Positions 1 to 9,127 are shown, numbered from the stretch's first letter. The stretch is DNA of 64,000 bases from Flavobacterium sp. 245 (GCF_004362055.1 NZ_SNXB01000008.1:124001-188000), one strand, 5' to 3'. A program made the numbers and translations. Notes: a model not told the origin generated them from the letters alone.

Positions 1-237
1 CAAGTTCTTGCTTATGCGTTTATGTTTGAAAAGCAGGCTGGAAGTCTGCCTATTGAAGTTGGAATTATTTCTTTTAAGAATTTAAAATCTGGATTTCTGC
101 CTTTTGGATTTAAAGAAGAAAAAGACTTGGATATGGTGGTCTCTAAAGAAATTCTGGATTTTTATTTGGAGGAAATTGTTTTGCTTTTAAGTGAAATTTT
201 TGATGTTAAAATTCCTTTTGAAGAAAAAACAGACTAA
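1..237 (+). CDS. PD-(D/E)XK nuclease family protein, C-terminal end (partial)
   Basis: The reading frame is open at the first base of the window, so this is the 3' end of a longer gene (78 codons visible). The first residues, QVLAYAFMFEKQ, look like the QxxxY motif that closes the active site of RecB/AddB-type PD-(D/E)XK nucleases. I infer a helicase-associated or stand-alone RecB-like nuclease, as is common in Bacteroidetes. The catalytic D/E/K residues lie outside the window, so the assignment rests on this motif only. The next gene starts 2 bases after the stop, which suggests cotranscription. Confidence 0.6.
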   Translation, partial: QVLAYAFMFEKQAGSLPIEVGIISFKNLKSGFLPFGFKEEKDLDMVVSKEILDFYLEEIVLLLSEIFDVKIPFEEKTD

Positions 238-239
238 CA

Positions 240-533
240 ATGAGAAAGATATTAAACATATTTGAGTTTTATAAAACTACATTGCCTTTTAATTTGATGT
301 TTTGTGCAATTGCCGTTTTCTTAGGAGGTCCTGATTGTTTCTTTATTTTTTTCCTGAGCTTTGGTTTTTTGGCTAGTATAAGTTATAAAGAATTTTACCG
401 TAAAAATGATTATTTATTTTATGTGAATAACGGAGTTTCTAAAATCCAGCTTTTGGTTTTTAGTTATTTTATGACATTTTGCACTGCAGTTTTATTTGGT
501 TTTATGATTTTTTTAAAAAATAAATTATTTTGA
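240..533 (+). CDS. Small hydrophobic membrane protein of unknown function
   Basis: A 97-residue protein with about three hydrophobic stretches (roughly residues 18-32, 33-48 and 70-92) and a charged segment with aromatic residues between the second and third (KEFYRKNDYLF). No family is recognised. It starts 2 bases after the nuclease stop. Its own TGA stop overlaps the TTG start of the following ABC ATPase (TTGA), so translation is probably coupled. The coupling suggests it may be the membrane partner of that ATPase, but it is much shorter than a usual ABC permease. Confidence 0.6.
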   Translation: MRKILNIFEFYKTTLPFNLMFCAIAVFLGGPDCFFIFFLSFGFLASISYKEFYRKNDYLFYVNNGVSKIQLLVFSYFMTFCTAVLFGFMIFLKNKLF

Positions 534-1201
534 AGAGCCACACTTTAGAAATAAGCGGTATTCAAAAAAGATTTGGGGAGAAGACAATTCTTTCGGATGT
601 TTTTTTGAAATGTGAAACATCAGAAATTATTGGATTGCTCGGGCGAAATGGCTCTGGAAAATCCACTTTATTGAAAATTATTGCTGGACTTGAATCTGTT
701 CCTGATCGATGTATTCGTATCAATTCAGTTTCTTTGAATACTAAAAATGTATTGATGAATGAAGTCAGTTATTTGGATCAAGATCGATTTATTCCAAATC
801 ATTTGTCTGTACGAAAAGCAATTTCCTTGTCAATCGATAAAGTAGAAAGAGCTAATTTTTGCAATGATGAATTTATTGAAAAAATTTTAAAGAAAAAGAT
901 CAAACATTTATCGAGCGGGGAATTGCGTTACCTTGAAATAAAAATGGTGCTTAATAATTCTTCTTTGTTTGTTTTACTCGATGAGCCTTATAATGGACTT
1001 TCTCCACTGATGATTGAAATTATTAACGAAATGCTCAGAGCAAGCTTAAACAAAAAAGGAATTATCATTACGGACCACAACTATCAGAATGTAATAAAAA
1101 TCGCAAATAGACTCGTTTTGATAAAAGATGGAAAGACACATCAAATAAAAGAAAGAAAAGAACTTATTGAAAAGGGATATCTTAGTAATTTAGCTTTTTA
1201 A
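530..1201 (+). CDS. ABC transporter ATP-binding protein
   Basis: A 223-residue single ATPase domain. Walker A is GRNGSGKS at residues 38-45, the ABC signature is LSSGE near residue 140, and Walker B with the catalytic Glu is FVLLDEP, followed by the H-loop in TDHNYQ. The length is normal for a stand-alone ABC ATPase of the LptB/LivF size class. The start is TTG at 530, overlapping the stop of the small membrane protein; no better ATG lies upstream. Substrate is unknown. The only linked membrane protein is the 97-residue product just upstream. Confidence 0.85.
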   Translation: MKSHTLEISGIQKRFGEKTILSDVFLKCETSEIIGLLGRNGSGKSTLLKIIAGLESVPDRCIRINSVSLNTKNVLMNEVSYLDQDRFIPNHLSVRKAISLSIDKVERANFCNDEFIEKILKKKIKHLSSGELRYLEIKMVLNNSSLFVLLDEPYNGLSPLMIEIINEMLRASLNKKGIIITDHNYQNVIKIANRLVLIKDGKTHQIKERKELIEKGYLSNLAF

Positions 1202-1885
1202 AAAGCATGTTTTAATGGAGTTGTTTTTTATAATTTGCTTGTTTTTAGTGCGTTGTGTGGCGGTGTTATTTGTTTTTCTGTTTCAAATTATAAAAATATA
1301 AACTTTTTCAATTTTGCATTTTGACTAAAAATTACTTCTCAATTTGTTTTTGTTTTTGTGTTTTTTCTGCAAAAAGATGAAAAAACTTTCTCTAGTAGAA
1401 AGTTCGTGCTTAAGCTTAAAATCAGAAATGAATTTTATGAAAGAAATTGTTATGTTTTTAAGAAAATCTATTTTTTCTGTTGTTTTTTATTGCGCATCTT
1501 CTTTTTATAAAAGCTAATAAGTATGTGATAAATAAAAGTGATTCAAAAGGTTAGGCTTGGAGTTTTTTTTAACAAGTGTTTATCGAGCAATTATGTTAAT
1601 TGAAATATCTTTGGTGCTTCTTAAAGGAAATACAAGTCTGTATAATTTAAGAGAAATGATAGGGAACACAGGTGCAAATTTTTTGATGTACTTGAAAATG
1701 TGGGTAATGGGAATCTCCAACAAAGAATAATTAAAAAATAATTTTGGATTAACTAGAGCGACTTTGTCTAAATTAAGTAAAGACATTATTGCCATATTAT
1801 AATTTTTTGCCCCCACAAAAGGAAGAAAAGGCTGTTTCGATGTTTATTCGAAATGGCCTTTTCTGATTTTTAAAACATTTATCTT
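1202..1885. other. Gene-poor intergenic stretch with only doubtful small ORFs
   Basis: No convincing gene in 684 bases. A 46-codon plus-strand ORF (1377-1517, ATG start, basic then hydrophobic) and a 78-codon minus-strand ORF (1580-1816, GTG start) are the only candidates. Neither resembles a family I know and neither has a clear ribosome binding site. A short hairpin with arms AACTTTCT and AGAAAGTT lies near 1384-1406. The right end holds the terminator of the hydrolase gene that follows on the minus strand. Confidence 0.5.
1824..1864 (-). terminator. Hairpin terminator of the alpha/beta hydrolase gene
   Basis: Long inverted repeat with arms AGAAAAGGC..TTTCGA and TCGAAA..GCCTTTTCT around a short loop, beginning about 20 bases past the stop of the minus-strand hydrolase gene. 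Confidence 0.6.
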
Positions 1886-2662
1886 TTAATTGAAAAAATC
1901 GGCTAAAATTGCTTTCAGTTCTTCTTTGTTTTCAATGTGGCTCATGTGTCCATCTTCAAAAGAAATCAATTCTGCTGTTGTGTCTTCAATTTGGGCAAGG
2001 CTTTCTTCGTAGTTTAAAACAGGATCTTTTTTGCCTAAAATCAATAAAACCGGGAACCGATTTTCATGTAAAAGCCATTCTCTGTCTTTTCGTATTTTCA
2101 TTCCTTCAAGAGAAGCTACAATTCCTTGCAAAGGTGTTTTTAAAGCTTGCTCTTTTACTTTTTCAATTTCTTCTGCGAGACGAATTCTATTGTTTTCACT
2201 AAATAAATTCGCAATAGCCAAACTTATGAAGCCAATATAATTTTGTTTTACGGCTTTTATGGCGCGGGTTCGGTTTAGTTTTTTCTCGGCGCTGTCTTCT
2301 TTAGATGTTGAATTCAATAAAACTAATTTTTGCATTTTCTGCGGATACAATTCGGCGAAAGCCAAACTAACATACCCCCCCATAGAATGTCCCAAAACAG
2401 TAGCTTTTTCAATTTTCAAATGTTCCAAAACTTCGTTTACAGCATTGGCATTTTCCTCCATTTCATGCACATACCCCAAAGAATCAGATTCTCCGTGGCC
2501 TAATAAATCGATTGTGATTACACGGTATTTTTCTGAGAAAAGGTCAACATACTCTTTCCACATTTTTTTGTTTTCTAAAAAGCCGTGAAGCAATACAATT
2601 GCATTTCCTTTTCCTGAATCTGTAAATGATATTTTGGTGTTTTTATATAGAATGTTTTTCAA
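1886..2662 (-). CDS. Alpha/beta hydrolase (BioH/MenH-like esterase fold)
   Basis: 258 residues, one cytoplasmic alpha/beta hydrolase domain without a signal peptide. The oxyanion motif is LLHGF near residue 25, the nucleophile elbow is GHSMGG near residue 93, and the catalytic His is in EDGHMSHIE near the C-terminus, with a likely acidic residue in GKKDPV. The start codon is TTG at 2662 because no ATG fits the N-terminus expected for the family. Substrate unknown; related proteins are generic carboxylesterases. It is the first of three alpha/beta hydrolases in the window (see 2836 and 62774) and the only one without a signal sequence. Confidence 0.85.
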   Translation of the reverse strand: MKNILYKNTKISFTDSGKGNAIVLLHGFLENKKMWKEYVDLFSEKYRVITIDLLGHGESDSLGYVHEMEENANAVNEVLEHLKIEKATVLGHSMGGYVSLAFAELYPQKMQKLVLLNSTSKEDSAEKKLNRTRAIKAVKQNYIGFISLAIANLFSENNRIRLAEEIEKVKEQALKTPLQGIVASLEGMKIRKDREWLLHENRFPVLLILGKKDPVLNYEESLAQIEDTTAELISFEDGHMSHIENKEELKAILADFFN

Positions 2663-2794
2663 AACGGTATTTTTAAATTGTAAAGTACAAAGATAGAAAA
2701 GGTAAAACCATATGAGAAATATAAGTTCATTTCAGTTAAAAATTTACCTAATCGAGCTCAAATTAAATGAACTTTATATTTTTTATATGGTTTT

Positions 2795-2830
2795 AAAAAA
2801 AAAACGGCTTCCATTTCTGAAAGCCATTTT
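2795..2830 (-). terminator. Hairpin terminator of the secreted hydrolase gene
   Basis: On the minus strand, GGCTTTC pairs with GGAAGCC (one G-T pair), followed by a run of about ten T. It starts within 10 bases of the stop of the hydrolase at 2836. Confidence 0.7.
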
Positions 2831-2835
2831 TTAAT

Positions 2836-3735
2836 TTAAGATTTTAAAAAAGAATTAATATCGCTAAAATACTTTTCTCTCGCATCGAGCCATCCATAAT
2901 GTTTAGAATGTTCCAGAAGGATTAGTTTCGAATTTGGAAAAGTCTTTTGTGCCAATTCTCCAATTTCATTACTTATAATATCTTCTTTTCCCTGAATAAT
3001 TAAAACTGGGTTTTTAAAGCTTTTCAATGTGGCTTTACAATCAAAATTCATTTGCTGCATATCTGCCCATAACAAACCGTTTATTGTCGAATTACCCTGA
3101 GTCAATCTTTCTGCAATAATCGGAATATATTTTCGATCGTAAACATAGGCCGGAGCCATTGCCCTTCCTCGAGCTAAACGAGCGCTGTGTGAAGTATCGC
3201 CTTTTTCGATTTTATCATTCCAGTAATCCATAGAATCTTTTTCGACTTTGCTTAAATTACGTTCAATCAGATTCGGGCCTTTCAGTAAAGTTAAATCTAA
3301 GCCACCAGAAGATGATAAAATCAGTTTGTCAATACTATTTGGATAAACAGTTGCGTAATACGAACCCAGCATGCCACCAAAAGAATGCCCAAGAATGTTC
3401 CATTTTTTAATTTTAAGATGGTTTCGCAAAGATTCAATATCGTCTGCCATCATTTTCATCGAAATGGTTTTAGAATCTATTTTTGAAAGTTTTGATTTCC
3501 CGGTTCCTCTTTGGTCGTAAATAATGGTTTGTTGTGTTTCGGCCAAAACTTTAGCCATGTCCTCAAATCCATTGCTATTCATTCCTGGACCGCCGTTAAT
3601 AATTAAAAGCGGTTCGCCTTTCCCGAATGTTTTGTAATAGGTTTTGCTTCCGTCATTATTTACGGCATAACCTTCGGTTTGAGCGAAAGTGTTTGCAGTA
3701 ATAATTAGAAAAAGGAATAGAAAAATCTTTTTCAT
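2836..3735 (-). CDS. Secreted alpha/beta hydrolase, proline-iminopeptidase-like
   Basis: About 299 residues. The start is placed at the second possible Met (3735) because it gives a clean signal peptide, MKKIFLFLFLIITANTFAQ, with cleavage after FAQ; the frame could begin 15 bases upstream, inside the end of pepP. Motifs: NGGPGMN (oxyanion hole), YDQRGTG, the nucleophile GHSFGG, and the C-terminal catalytic His in LEHSKHYGW. HGGPG-type proteins include proline iminopeptidases, so a periplasmic or exported peptidase is likely; the substrate is not fixed by sequence. It follows the Xaa-Pro aminopeptidase with an 8-base gap, so both may serve proline-peptide breakdown. Confidence 0.85.
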   Translation of the reverse strand: MKKIFLFLFLIITANTFAQTEGYAVNNDGSKTYYKTFGKGEPLLIINGGPGMNSNGFEDMAKVLAETQQTIIYDQRGTGKSKLSKIDSKTISMKMMADDIESLRNHLKIKKWNILGHSFGGMLGSYYATVYPNSIDKLILSSSGGLDLTLLKGPNLIERNLSKVEKDSMDYWNDKIEKGDTSHSARLARGRAMAPAYVYDRKYIPIIAERLTQGNSTINGLLWADMQQMNFDCKATLKSFKNPVLIIQGKEDIISNEIGELAQKTFPNSKLILLEHSKHYGWLDAREKYFSDINSFLKS

Positions 3736-3742
3736 CACGAAA

Positions 3743-5035
3743 TTATTCATTCATCAAAGTTTCGATCTCGTCAACTTCAACCGGAATGTTTCTCATTAAG
3801 TTAAATGGTGCACCTTTTTCCTGAACTACAACATTGTCCTCTAAACGAATTCCGAATTTCTCGTTAGGAATATAAATTCCAGGCTCAACCGTAAATACCA
3901 TATTTGCCTTCATTGGTTCGTGAAGCAATCCGTAATCATGCGTGTCAAGTCCCATATGATGAGAAGTTCCGTGCATGAAATATTTTTTGTAAGCTGGCCA
4001 TTCCGGGTTTTCATTTTGAACATCGGCTTTGTCTAATAAACCTAAACCAAGCAATTCAGAAGTCATAATTTTGCCCACTTCAATATGATATTGTTTCCAA
4101 AGCGTTCCTGGAGTCAACATTGTTGTAGCTTCATTCTTAACCTTCAAAACTGCATTATAAACCGCTTTTTGACGATCAGAAAAACGTCCCGAAACCGGAA
4201 TTGTTCTTGTCATGTCGCTTGAATAATTGGCGTATTCGGCTGCAACATCTAATAAAATTAAATCTCCAGCTTTACATTGCTGATTATTTTCAATATAATG
4301 CAAAACATTCGCATTATTTCCCGAAGCAATAATTGGTGTGTAAGCAAAACCTTTCGAACGGTTACGAATGAACTCGTGTGCCAATTCAGCTTCGATTTCA
4401 TATTCCGTAACATTTGGTTTTACAAACGATAACAATCTGCGGAAACCTTTCTCTGTAATATCGCAAGCGTGTTGAATCAAATCGATTTCTTCGCTTTCTT
4501 TTATAGAACGAATGCGCTGCAAAATTGGGTTGCTTTTCGCAACATTGTGTGCAGGGTAGCGCTCTTTCCACCATTTTACAAAACGAGCTTCGCGAGTTTC
4601 AGTTTCAACTGTTGCGCGGTAATGTTCGTTTGTATTGATATACATGGTGTCAGCATACGTCATCATTTCGTTCAAAATTTTATGAAAATCCTGCAACCAA
4701 TAAACCGTTCTGATTCCCGAAACCTGAAAAGCACGTTCTTTGCTTAGTTTTTCACCTTCCCAAACTGCGATATGATCGTTAGTTTCTTTTAGGAAAAGAA
4801 TTTCTTTTTGGTGCTCATAAGGCGCATCCGGAAACAAAAGTAAAACACTTTCTTCCTGATCTACACCGCTCAGATAAAAAATGTCGCGGTGTTGTGCAAA
4901 CGGCAAAGTACTGTCGGCACTAATTGGATAAATGTCATTTGAGTTGAAAACGGCAACCGAATTAGGTTTCATTTCTGCCGTGAATTTTCTGCGATTTTTT
5001 ACAAAAAGAGCGCTGTTTATTTGATGATATTTCAT
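3743..5035 (-). CDS. pepP: Xaa-Pro aminopeptidase (M24B)
   Basis: 430 residues, the usual length for aminopeptidase P. An N-terminal creatinase-like domain is followed by the pita-bread metallopeptidase domain. The dinuclear metal ligands are visible: Asp in LLDVAAEY and SSDMTRT, His in HGTSHHMGLDTHD, Glu in FTVEPGIYI and IRLEDNVVV. It removes N-terminal residues preceding proline, in the cytoplasm. It lies just upstream of a secreted proline-iminopeptidase-like hydrolase on the same strand, probably one transcript. Confidence 0.95.
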   Translation of the reverse strand: MKYHQINSALFVKNRRKFTAEMKPNSVAVFNSNDIYPISADSTLPFAQHRDIFYLSGVDQEESVLLLFPDAPYEHQKEILFLKETNDHIAVWEGEKLSKERAFQVSGIRTVYWLQDFHKILNEMMTYADTMYINTNEHYRATVETETREARFVKWWKERYPAHNVAKSNPILQRIRSIKESEEIDLIQHACDITEKGFRRLLSFVKPNVTEYEIEAELAHEFIRNRSKGFAYTPIIASGNNANVLHYIENNQQCKAGDLILLDVAAEYANYSSDMTRTIPVSGRFSDRQKAVYNAVLKVKNEATTMLTPGTLWKQYHIEVGKIMTSELLGLGLLDKADVQNENPEWPAYKKYFMHGTSHHMGLDTHDYGLLHEPMKANMVFTVEPGIYIPNEKFGIRLEDNVVVQEKGAPFNLMRNIPVEVDEIETLMNE

Positions 5036-5135
5036 AATAACTTAATTTTTGAACTTCGAATTTCAAAATTAGTGATTTTTGAATAAGTGGCGCACAGTTG
5101 ATTTCTTAAAGTTTTATTATTTGTTTGCACACCAT

Positions 5136-5240
5136 TTTTGTCATTCCGAGGAACGAGGAATCCCCGCAAGTAGCTCGACAAAAATGAGGAAATGCATTGC
5201 GGAGCTACTTGCGGGGATTTCTCCTCCGTCGAAATGAAAA
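5136..5240. repeat. REP-like palindromic repeat (family with ATCCCCGCAAGTAGCTC arms)
   Basis: Perfect 17-18 bp inverted repeat: left arm about 5160-5176, right arm about 5202-5219, enclosed by less perfect outer arms (TCATTCCGAGGAACGAGG and CCTCCGTCGAAATGA). It is intergenic and non-coding. Elements of this style are dispersed in Flavobacteriaceae genomes (general knowledge); I cannot count copies from here. Confidence 0.75.
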
Positions 5241-5289
5241 TATTGAGAAAATCTCAGCAGCTTAGCAACTCAGAATCTTAGAAGCTTAA

Positions 5290-5390
5290 TAAGGGCGTGC
5301 CCCTCCGGGTCGGGCTTTCGGCTATATCTTTTATTTCGCTCCGCTTCATAAAAGGATACCGCCTCTATCCCTCACGCGAATCTTGGATTT
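5290..5390 (-). repeat. Structured dispersed repeat with CGGnATCCTTTT hairpin core (copy 1)
   Basis: Read on the minus strand it has the core GATAGAGGCGGTATCCTTTT, then a loop, then ATAAAAGATATAG and a GC-rich hairpin (GCCCGACCCGGAGGGGC). The core matches two plus-strand copies near 56740 and 57270. The paired CTTTTAT/ATAAAAG arms and the conserved flanks suggest a folded RNA or a mobile palindromic element. No reading frame. Confidence 0.6.
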
Positions 5391-5533
5391 AAAAGAAATT
5401 TTTTGTCGCATAAGAGAATAATTTTTCAATTGTAGATTTTGTATATTGTCTCGCAGATTTTGAAATCATATGTACTATAAATAGTAAAAGATATTTTAAC
5501 CTAACCTTATAAATAAATCACACAGCGAATAGA

Positions 5534-6073
5534 ATGGCAGCAATTTTTGAAAAATTAAAACTGAGAGAACAATTTGAGTATCAGTTAGAAATTGATAAAG
5601 ATGTTTTTTTTGATAACCTTAAACAAATTGTAGACAAAGGTAATTCTAGTGATCTTTTTTCGAGGCAGTTTGATAAATACATTGATGGTGATAATGATTA
5701 TATTGGATCTGTTTATAAGGATAATTTCAGAATAAGAAAACGCTATGAACTTTTTAATAATAATAGTTCGATTGCAATTGGAAAAATTAATATTAAGAAC
5801 AATACTGTTTCAATAAGTACTTCAGTAACTGCTTTTAACCATAGCAATGTTTATGCGCCAATAGTGTTTCTGGTTCTTTATGTTGGATTTTCAATTTTTG
5901 GGCATTCTCATTTTCCAGAATCATTTTTGATTTTCTTTAGAAGTATAACCATTCTTTATATTTCACTAATTGTCTTACTTTTTGTTTTAATGAGAAAAGC
6001 TGTCGCGAATTTGAGTAGTGAATTAGAAGCGGATTTCGATTTTATTCAAATAAAAAATAAAAAGATTCAATGA
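5534..6073 (+). CDS. Membrane protein of unknown function
   Basis: 179 residues: a soluble N-terminal part of about 105 residues, two transmembrane segments (about 108-128 and 132-152), and a short acidic C-terminal tail. No family recognised. Its stop overlaps the start of the leucine-rich-repeat gene by 4 bases (ATGA), which points to translational coupling and a shared role. Confidence 0.7.
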   Translation: MAAIFEKLKLREQFEYQLEIDKDVFFDNLKQIVDKGNSSDLFSRQFDKYIDGDNDYIGSVYKDNFRIRKRYELFNNNSSIAIGKINIKNNTVSISTSVTAFNHSNVYAPIVFLVLYVGFSIFGHSHFPESFLIFFRSITILYISLIVLLFVLMRKAVANLSSELEADFDFIQIKNKKIQ

Positions 6074-7254
6074 AATTAAAAGTATTTTTACTGCTATTAA
6101 TAAATACAGTTGTTTACTCACAGTATACTTTAATTCCTGATGCCAATTTTGAGAGGGCTCTAATTGCAAAAGGTCACGATTCTGGTGATGTTGATGGAAA
6201 AGTACTTACAGAATCGATCAATAAAATAAAAGAACTTGAAATCTATACTTCAAAAATTTCAGATTTAACTGGAATTCAGGATTTTACTGCGTTAGAGGAT
6301 TTTAACTGTTCTGAAAATGAACTATCGAGCTTAGATGTTTCTAAGAATTTGAATTTGTGGAGATTGACATGTGTTAGAAATAAAATAACTAGTTTAAAAG
6401 TGTCTGAAAATTTGAAGTTAAGATATTTAGAATGCTACGATAACAAATTAACAATTTTGGATATTTCTAAGAATTTAAATCTTTCACATTTAGATTGTTA
6501 CAAAAATAAAATAATGAGTTTGGATCTTTCTAATAATTTAGAAATGTGGTATTTGGATTGTTCTTCCAATCAAGTTCAGTTTTTGGATCTTTCGAAGAAT
6601 AAGGATTTAAATAAGTTGTTTTGTAGAGACAATAAATTAAAAAGTTTGGATGTTTCGAAAAATGTCAATTTAACTATTTTAAACTGCTTTGTCAATCAAA
6701 TAGCAGTTTTGGATGTTTCTAAAAATTTAGAATTAGAGTTTTTAAGCTGCGCAGGAAATCAATTAAACAGTTTTGATGTTTCGAAAAATTTGAAGCTAAA
6801 ATTATTGGATTGCAGTAAAAATAAAATAAAGAATTTCGATACTTCAAAAAATGTAATCTTGTCGCAGTTATATTTAAATACTAATGAATTAAAGAAGATT
6901 GATGTTTCCAAAAATTTGAAACTTAATTTTCTAGGCTGCTCTGAAAATAAACTCTATGAATTGGATATTTCTAGAAATTTAGAGTTGTTCAATTTAGATT
7001 GCAGGGCAAATAAATTGCAACGTGTAGATATCTCTAAAAACTTAAAAATAGCATATCTCGATTGCTCTTCAAATAATCTTGTAAGTCTGAATTTAAAAAA
7101 TGGTAATTACGCTAATTTTGGTACAGTGTTGATAGATTTTAAAAACAATAAGAACCTTTCGTGTATTATTGTAGATAATGTTGATTATGCAAATTCTAAA
7201 TGGAGCTACTTTAAAGATCCAAATGTAAGTTATAGTTTGAATTGTAAAAGATAA
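6070..7254 (+). CDS. Secreted leucine-rich-repeat protein, 13 repeats
   Basis: 394 residues with a signal peptide (MKLKVFLLLLINTVVYSQ). After a short N-terminal cap come thirteen repeats of 21 residues with the pattern LxxLDCSxNxLxxLDVSKNL (about residues 75-346), encoded by 63-base units that have drifted apart in sequence. The Cys in each repeat is conserved except in repeat 10 (LYLNTNEL). A short C-terminal cap ends in a lone Cys. No type IX secretion sorting tail is visible, unlike many flavobacterial surface LRR proteins, so it may stay in the periplasm or outer membrane. Role probably protein or ligand binding; partner unknown. Confidence 0.9.
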   Translation: MKLKVFLLLLINTVVYSQYTLIPDANFERALIAKGHDSGDVDGKVLTESINKIKELEIYTSKISDLTGIQDFTALEDFNCSENELSSLDVSKNLNLWRLTCVRNKITSLKVSENLKLRYLECYDNKLTILDISKNLNLSHLDCYKNKIMSLDLSNNLEMWYLDCSSNQVQFLDLSKNKDLNKLFCRDNKLKSLDVSKNVNLTILNCFVNQIAVLDVSKNLELEFLSCAGNQLNSFDVSKNLKLKLLDCSKNKIKNFDTSKNVILSQLYLNTNELKKIDVSKNLKLNFLGCSENKLYELDISRNLELFNLDCRANKLQRVDISKNLKIAYLDCSSNNLVSLNLKNGNYANFGTVLIDFKNNKNLSCIIVDNVDYANSKWSYFKDPNVSYSLNCKR

Positions 7255-7298
7255 TAAATTTACGATTTATAAGTAATCACAATGTATATCCACATGAT

Positions 7299-7328
7299 TT
7301 GTCATTTCTCTTTACGTCGAAATGACAA
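7299..7328. repeat. Short palindrome TTGTCATTTC/GAAATGACAA
   Basis: 10-bp perfect arms (7299-7308 and 7319-7328) in the gap after the LRR gene. It resembles the outer arms of the REP-like element at 5136 and may be a decayed relative or a weak terminator. Confidence 0.5.
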
Positions 7329-7392
7329 GATTGCATTAAAAAGACTTTGTTAAAGTTTCAGTCGATTTTAATTTCACACATTTTTCAAACCA

Positions 7393-7842
7393 ATGATAAT
7401 TCAAAAAGCCAACATACTCGACAACGAAATCCTCACAGCAATAACCAAAAAGTCAAAAGCATATTGGGGATATTCAGCAGAACAAATTCAAAAATGGGAT
7501 CAAAATTTGACCATTTCTCAGGATTATATTAGAAACAATAATACATTCAAATTGATAGATAACGATTTAATTATAGGTTATTATTCCTATCTTTTTGAAA
7601 ATGAAAAGACTGTAAAACTTGATAATTTATTTATCTTGCCGGAATATATTGGAAAAGGATTTGGAAAATATTTGCTTCTTGATTTTGTAGCCCGAATAAA
7701 AGAGGAAAAAATAGAAAAAATCATACTCGATTCAGAACCAAATGCTGCGGAATTTTACTCCAAAATGGGATTTGTAAAAATTGGAGAATTTGAAACTTCC
7801 ATAAAAAACCGTTTCATGCCCATTATGGAAATGAAACTTTAA
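7393..7842 (+). CDS. GNAT family N-acetyltransferase
   Basis: 149 residues, single GNAT domain. The acetyl-CoA binding motif A is DNLFILPEYIGKGFGKYLL (about residues 76-94), followed by SEPNAAEFYSKMGF, the usual beta4-alpha4 region. Substrate not predictable. The LytTR regulator gene starts 2 bases after its stop, so the two are probably cotranscribed. Confidence 0.9.
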   Translation: MIIQKANILDNEILTAITKKSKAYWGYSAEQIQKWDQNLTISQDYIRNNNTFKLIDNDLIIGYYSYLFENEKTVKLDNLFILPEYIGKGFGKYLLLDFVARIKEEKIEKIILDSEPNAAEFYSKMGFVKIGEFETSIKNRFMPIMEMKL

Positions 7843-7844
7843 AA

Positions 7845-8597
7845 TTGAATCAAAAAGTGAAACAGCTCAACATCTCCATAAAGCATAATCTTGTAATCGG
7901 TTTACTGATTGGTTTATGGCTTTTCATTTTTGCCTTCATCATAAAACCTTTTGATGATGGAACTATAAATTTTCAAGCTTGGTTTTTAATTAGTTCTGGT
8001 TTTAGTGCAGTGGCTTTTTTATGTTATGGACTTTTAGCTTTTATTCAAAAAAGCCTTTATGAAAGAATTGGAAAGTGGAATGTTAGTTTAGAAATAACAG
8101 CCATTTTTTTATTTCATTTAATGTACCTGATTGGGATTTTTGCTTTTTACAAAAGCCCAATTTTAAAAGGCGGATATAAATTTTCAGAATTCTTTTTGAT
8201 CATATTTATTAAAGTAGCTTTAATTTTGACTCCCGTAATTATTTTGGCAAGAAGATATTTAATCAAACTAATTCCCGTAAAAGATGATATTTTAATATTT
8301 AAGGGAGAAAATAAATTAGATATTCTAAAAATAAATAAAGCAGATTTGGTTTGCATTTCAAATGCACAAAATTATGTTGAAATTTTTTATACAGAGAACG
8401 GAAAGCTAACTTCAAAACTATTACGGACTTCACTCAAAAATGTACAGAAAGATTTTGGTTTTTTAATGCAAATTCATCGTTCACATTTAATAAATCCAAT
8501 ACATTTTAAATCCTGGAGAAATGCAAACACAATTATTTTGACCCAAATAGAACTTCCTGTGTCAAAAAATTATAAAGAAACTTTATTGGCATTGTGA
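7845..8597 (+). CDS. Membrane-bound LytTR family transcriptional regulator
   Basis: 250 residues. Four transmembrane segments lie in the first 135 residues, then a C-terminal LytTR DNA-binding domain (about 150-250) with the typical pattern ISNAQNYVEIFY, LRTSLKNVQKDF, QIHRSHLINP and SKNYKETLL. There is no receiver domain, so signal sensing is likely through the membrane part. The start is TTG at 7845, 2 bases after the acetyltransferase stop; no upstream ATG is available. The small genes that follow are candidate targets or partners. Confidence 0.85.
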   Translation: MNQKVKQLNISIKHNLVIGLLIGLWLFIFAFIIKPFDDGTINFQAWFLISSGFSAVAFLCYGLLAFIQKSLYERIGKWNVSLEITAIFLFHLMYLIGIFAFYKSPILKGGYKFSEFFLIIFIKVALILTPVIILARRYLIKLIPVKDDILIFKGENKLDILKINKADLVCISNAQNYVEIFYTENGKLTSKLLRTSLKNVQKDFGFLMQIHRSHLINPIHFKSWRNANTIILTQIELPVSKNYKETLLAL

Positions 8598-8614
8598 TTT
8601 CGTGCCTAAAATAA

Positions 8615-9055
8615 ATGAAGCTAAATTGTGGCTATTGTTTTAATTCGTATTTTCGTTCTACTGACAGACTCAAACAAAACAAATTGAATAAAAATCTAAA
8701 ATACTTTCTTTCGCTCTTTCTAGTCTTTGCTATGATTGCGACGGATTGTACAATAGATTCTCAGTCAAAATCAGTAGAATATTATCAGGTTTCGCAAGTT
8801 GCTTTTGGAAAAGAATTTGAGATTAGAAATTCTCGTTTATATAAATTTGATCAGGTTGTATCTTTTGGTAAAACAAGATTTTCAATTGTTTTAAATTTTC
8901 TTAAAACCGAATATGTCTTTACTTTTCAAATTAATAAATTGCTAAAACTTCAGGATTTACTTCGTCAAAAACTAACTTCATTTATAAATCAATCTGTTTT
9001 TATAAATGAAATAATCACTTCAAACAATTTATATAAAAGTTTATACAGCGCTTAG
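8615..9055 (+). CDS. Hypothetical protein with one membrane segment
   Basis: 146 residues, starting 17 bases after the LytTR gene. A basic N-terminal stretch with two Cys (CGYC) precedes one hydrophobic segment (about 28-44), followed by a mostly beta-like, basic tail. No family recognised. It could start at an internal Met instead. Confidence is moderate because the support is length and position only. Confidence 0.45.
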   Translation: MKLNCGYCFNSYFRSTDRLKQNKLNKNLKYFLSLFLVFAMIATDCTIDSQSKSVEYYQVSQVAFGKEFEIRNSRLYKFDQVVSFGKTRFSIVLNFLKTEYVFTFQINKLLKLQDLLRQKLTSFINQSVFINEIITSNNLYKSLYSA

Positions 9056-9127
9056 TTTTTTCTGCGCATTTATGCGCTTCAACGCATAAGATGATAAAAT
9101 AATGTCTAATCATTTATCATTTTTAAA

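Noticed and set aside
1580-1816. 78-codon minus-strand ORF
   Set aside because: GTG start, no ribosome site, no family resemblance, in a low-complexity AT-rich gap; more likely chance.
6300-7110. 63-base repeated units that might look like a CRISPR or tandem array
   Set aside because: They are in-frame and encode the 21-residue LRR units; the sequence between conserved positions follows protein constraint.
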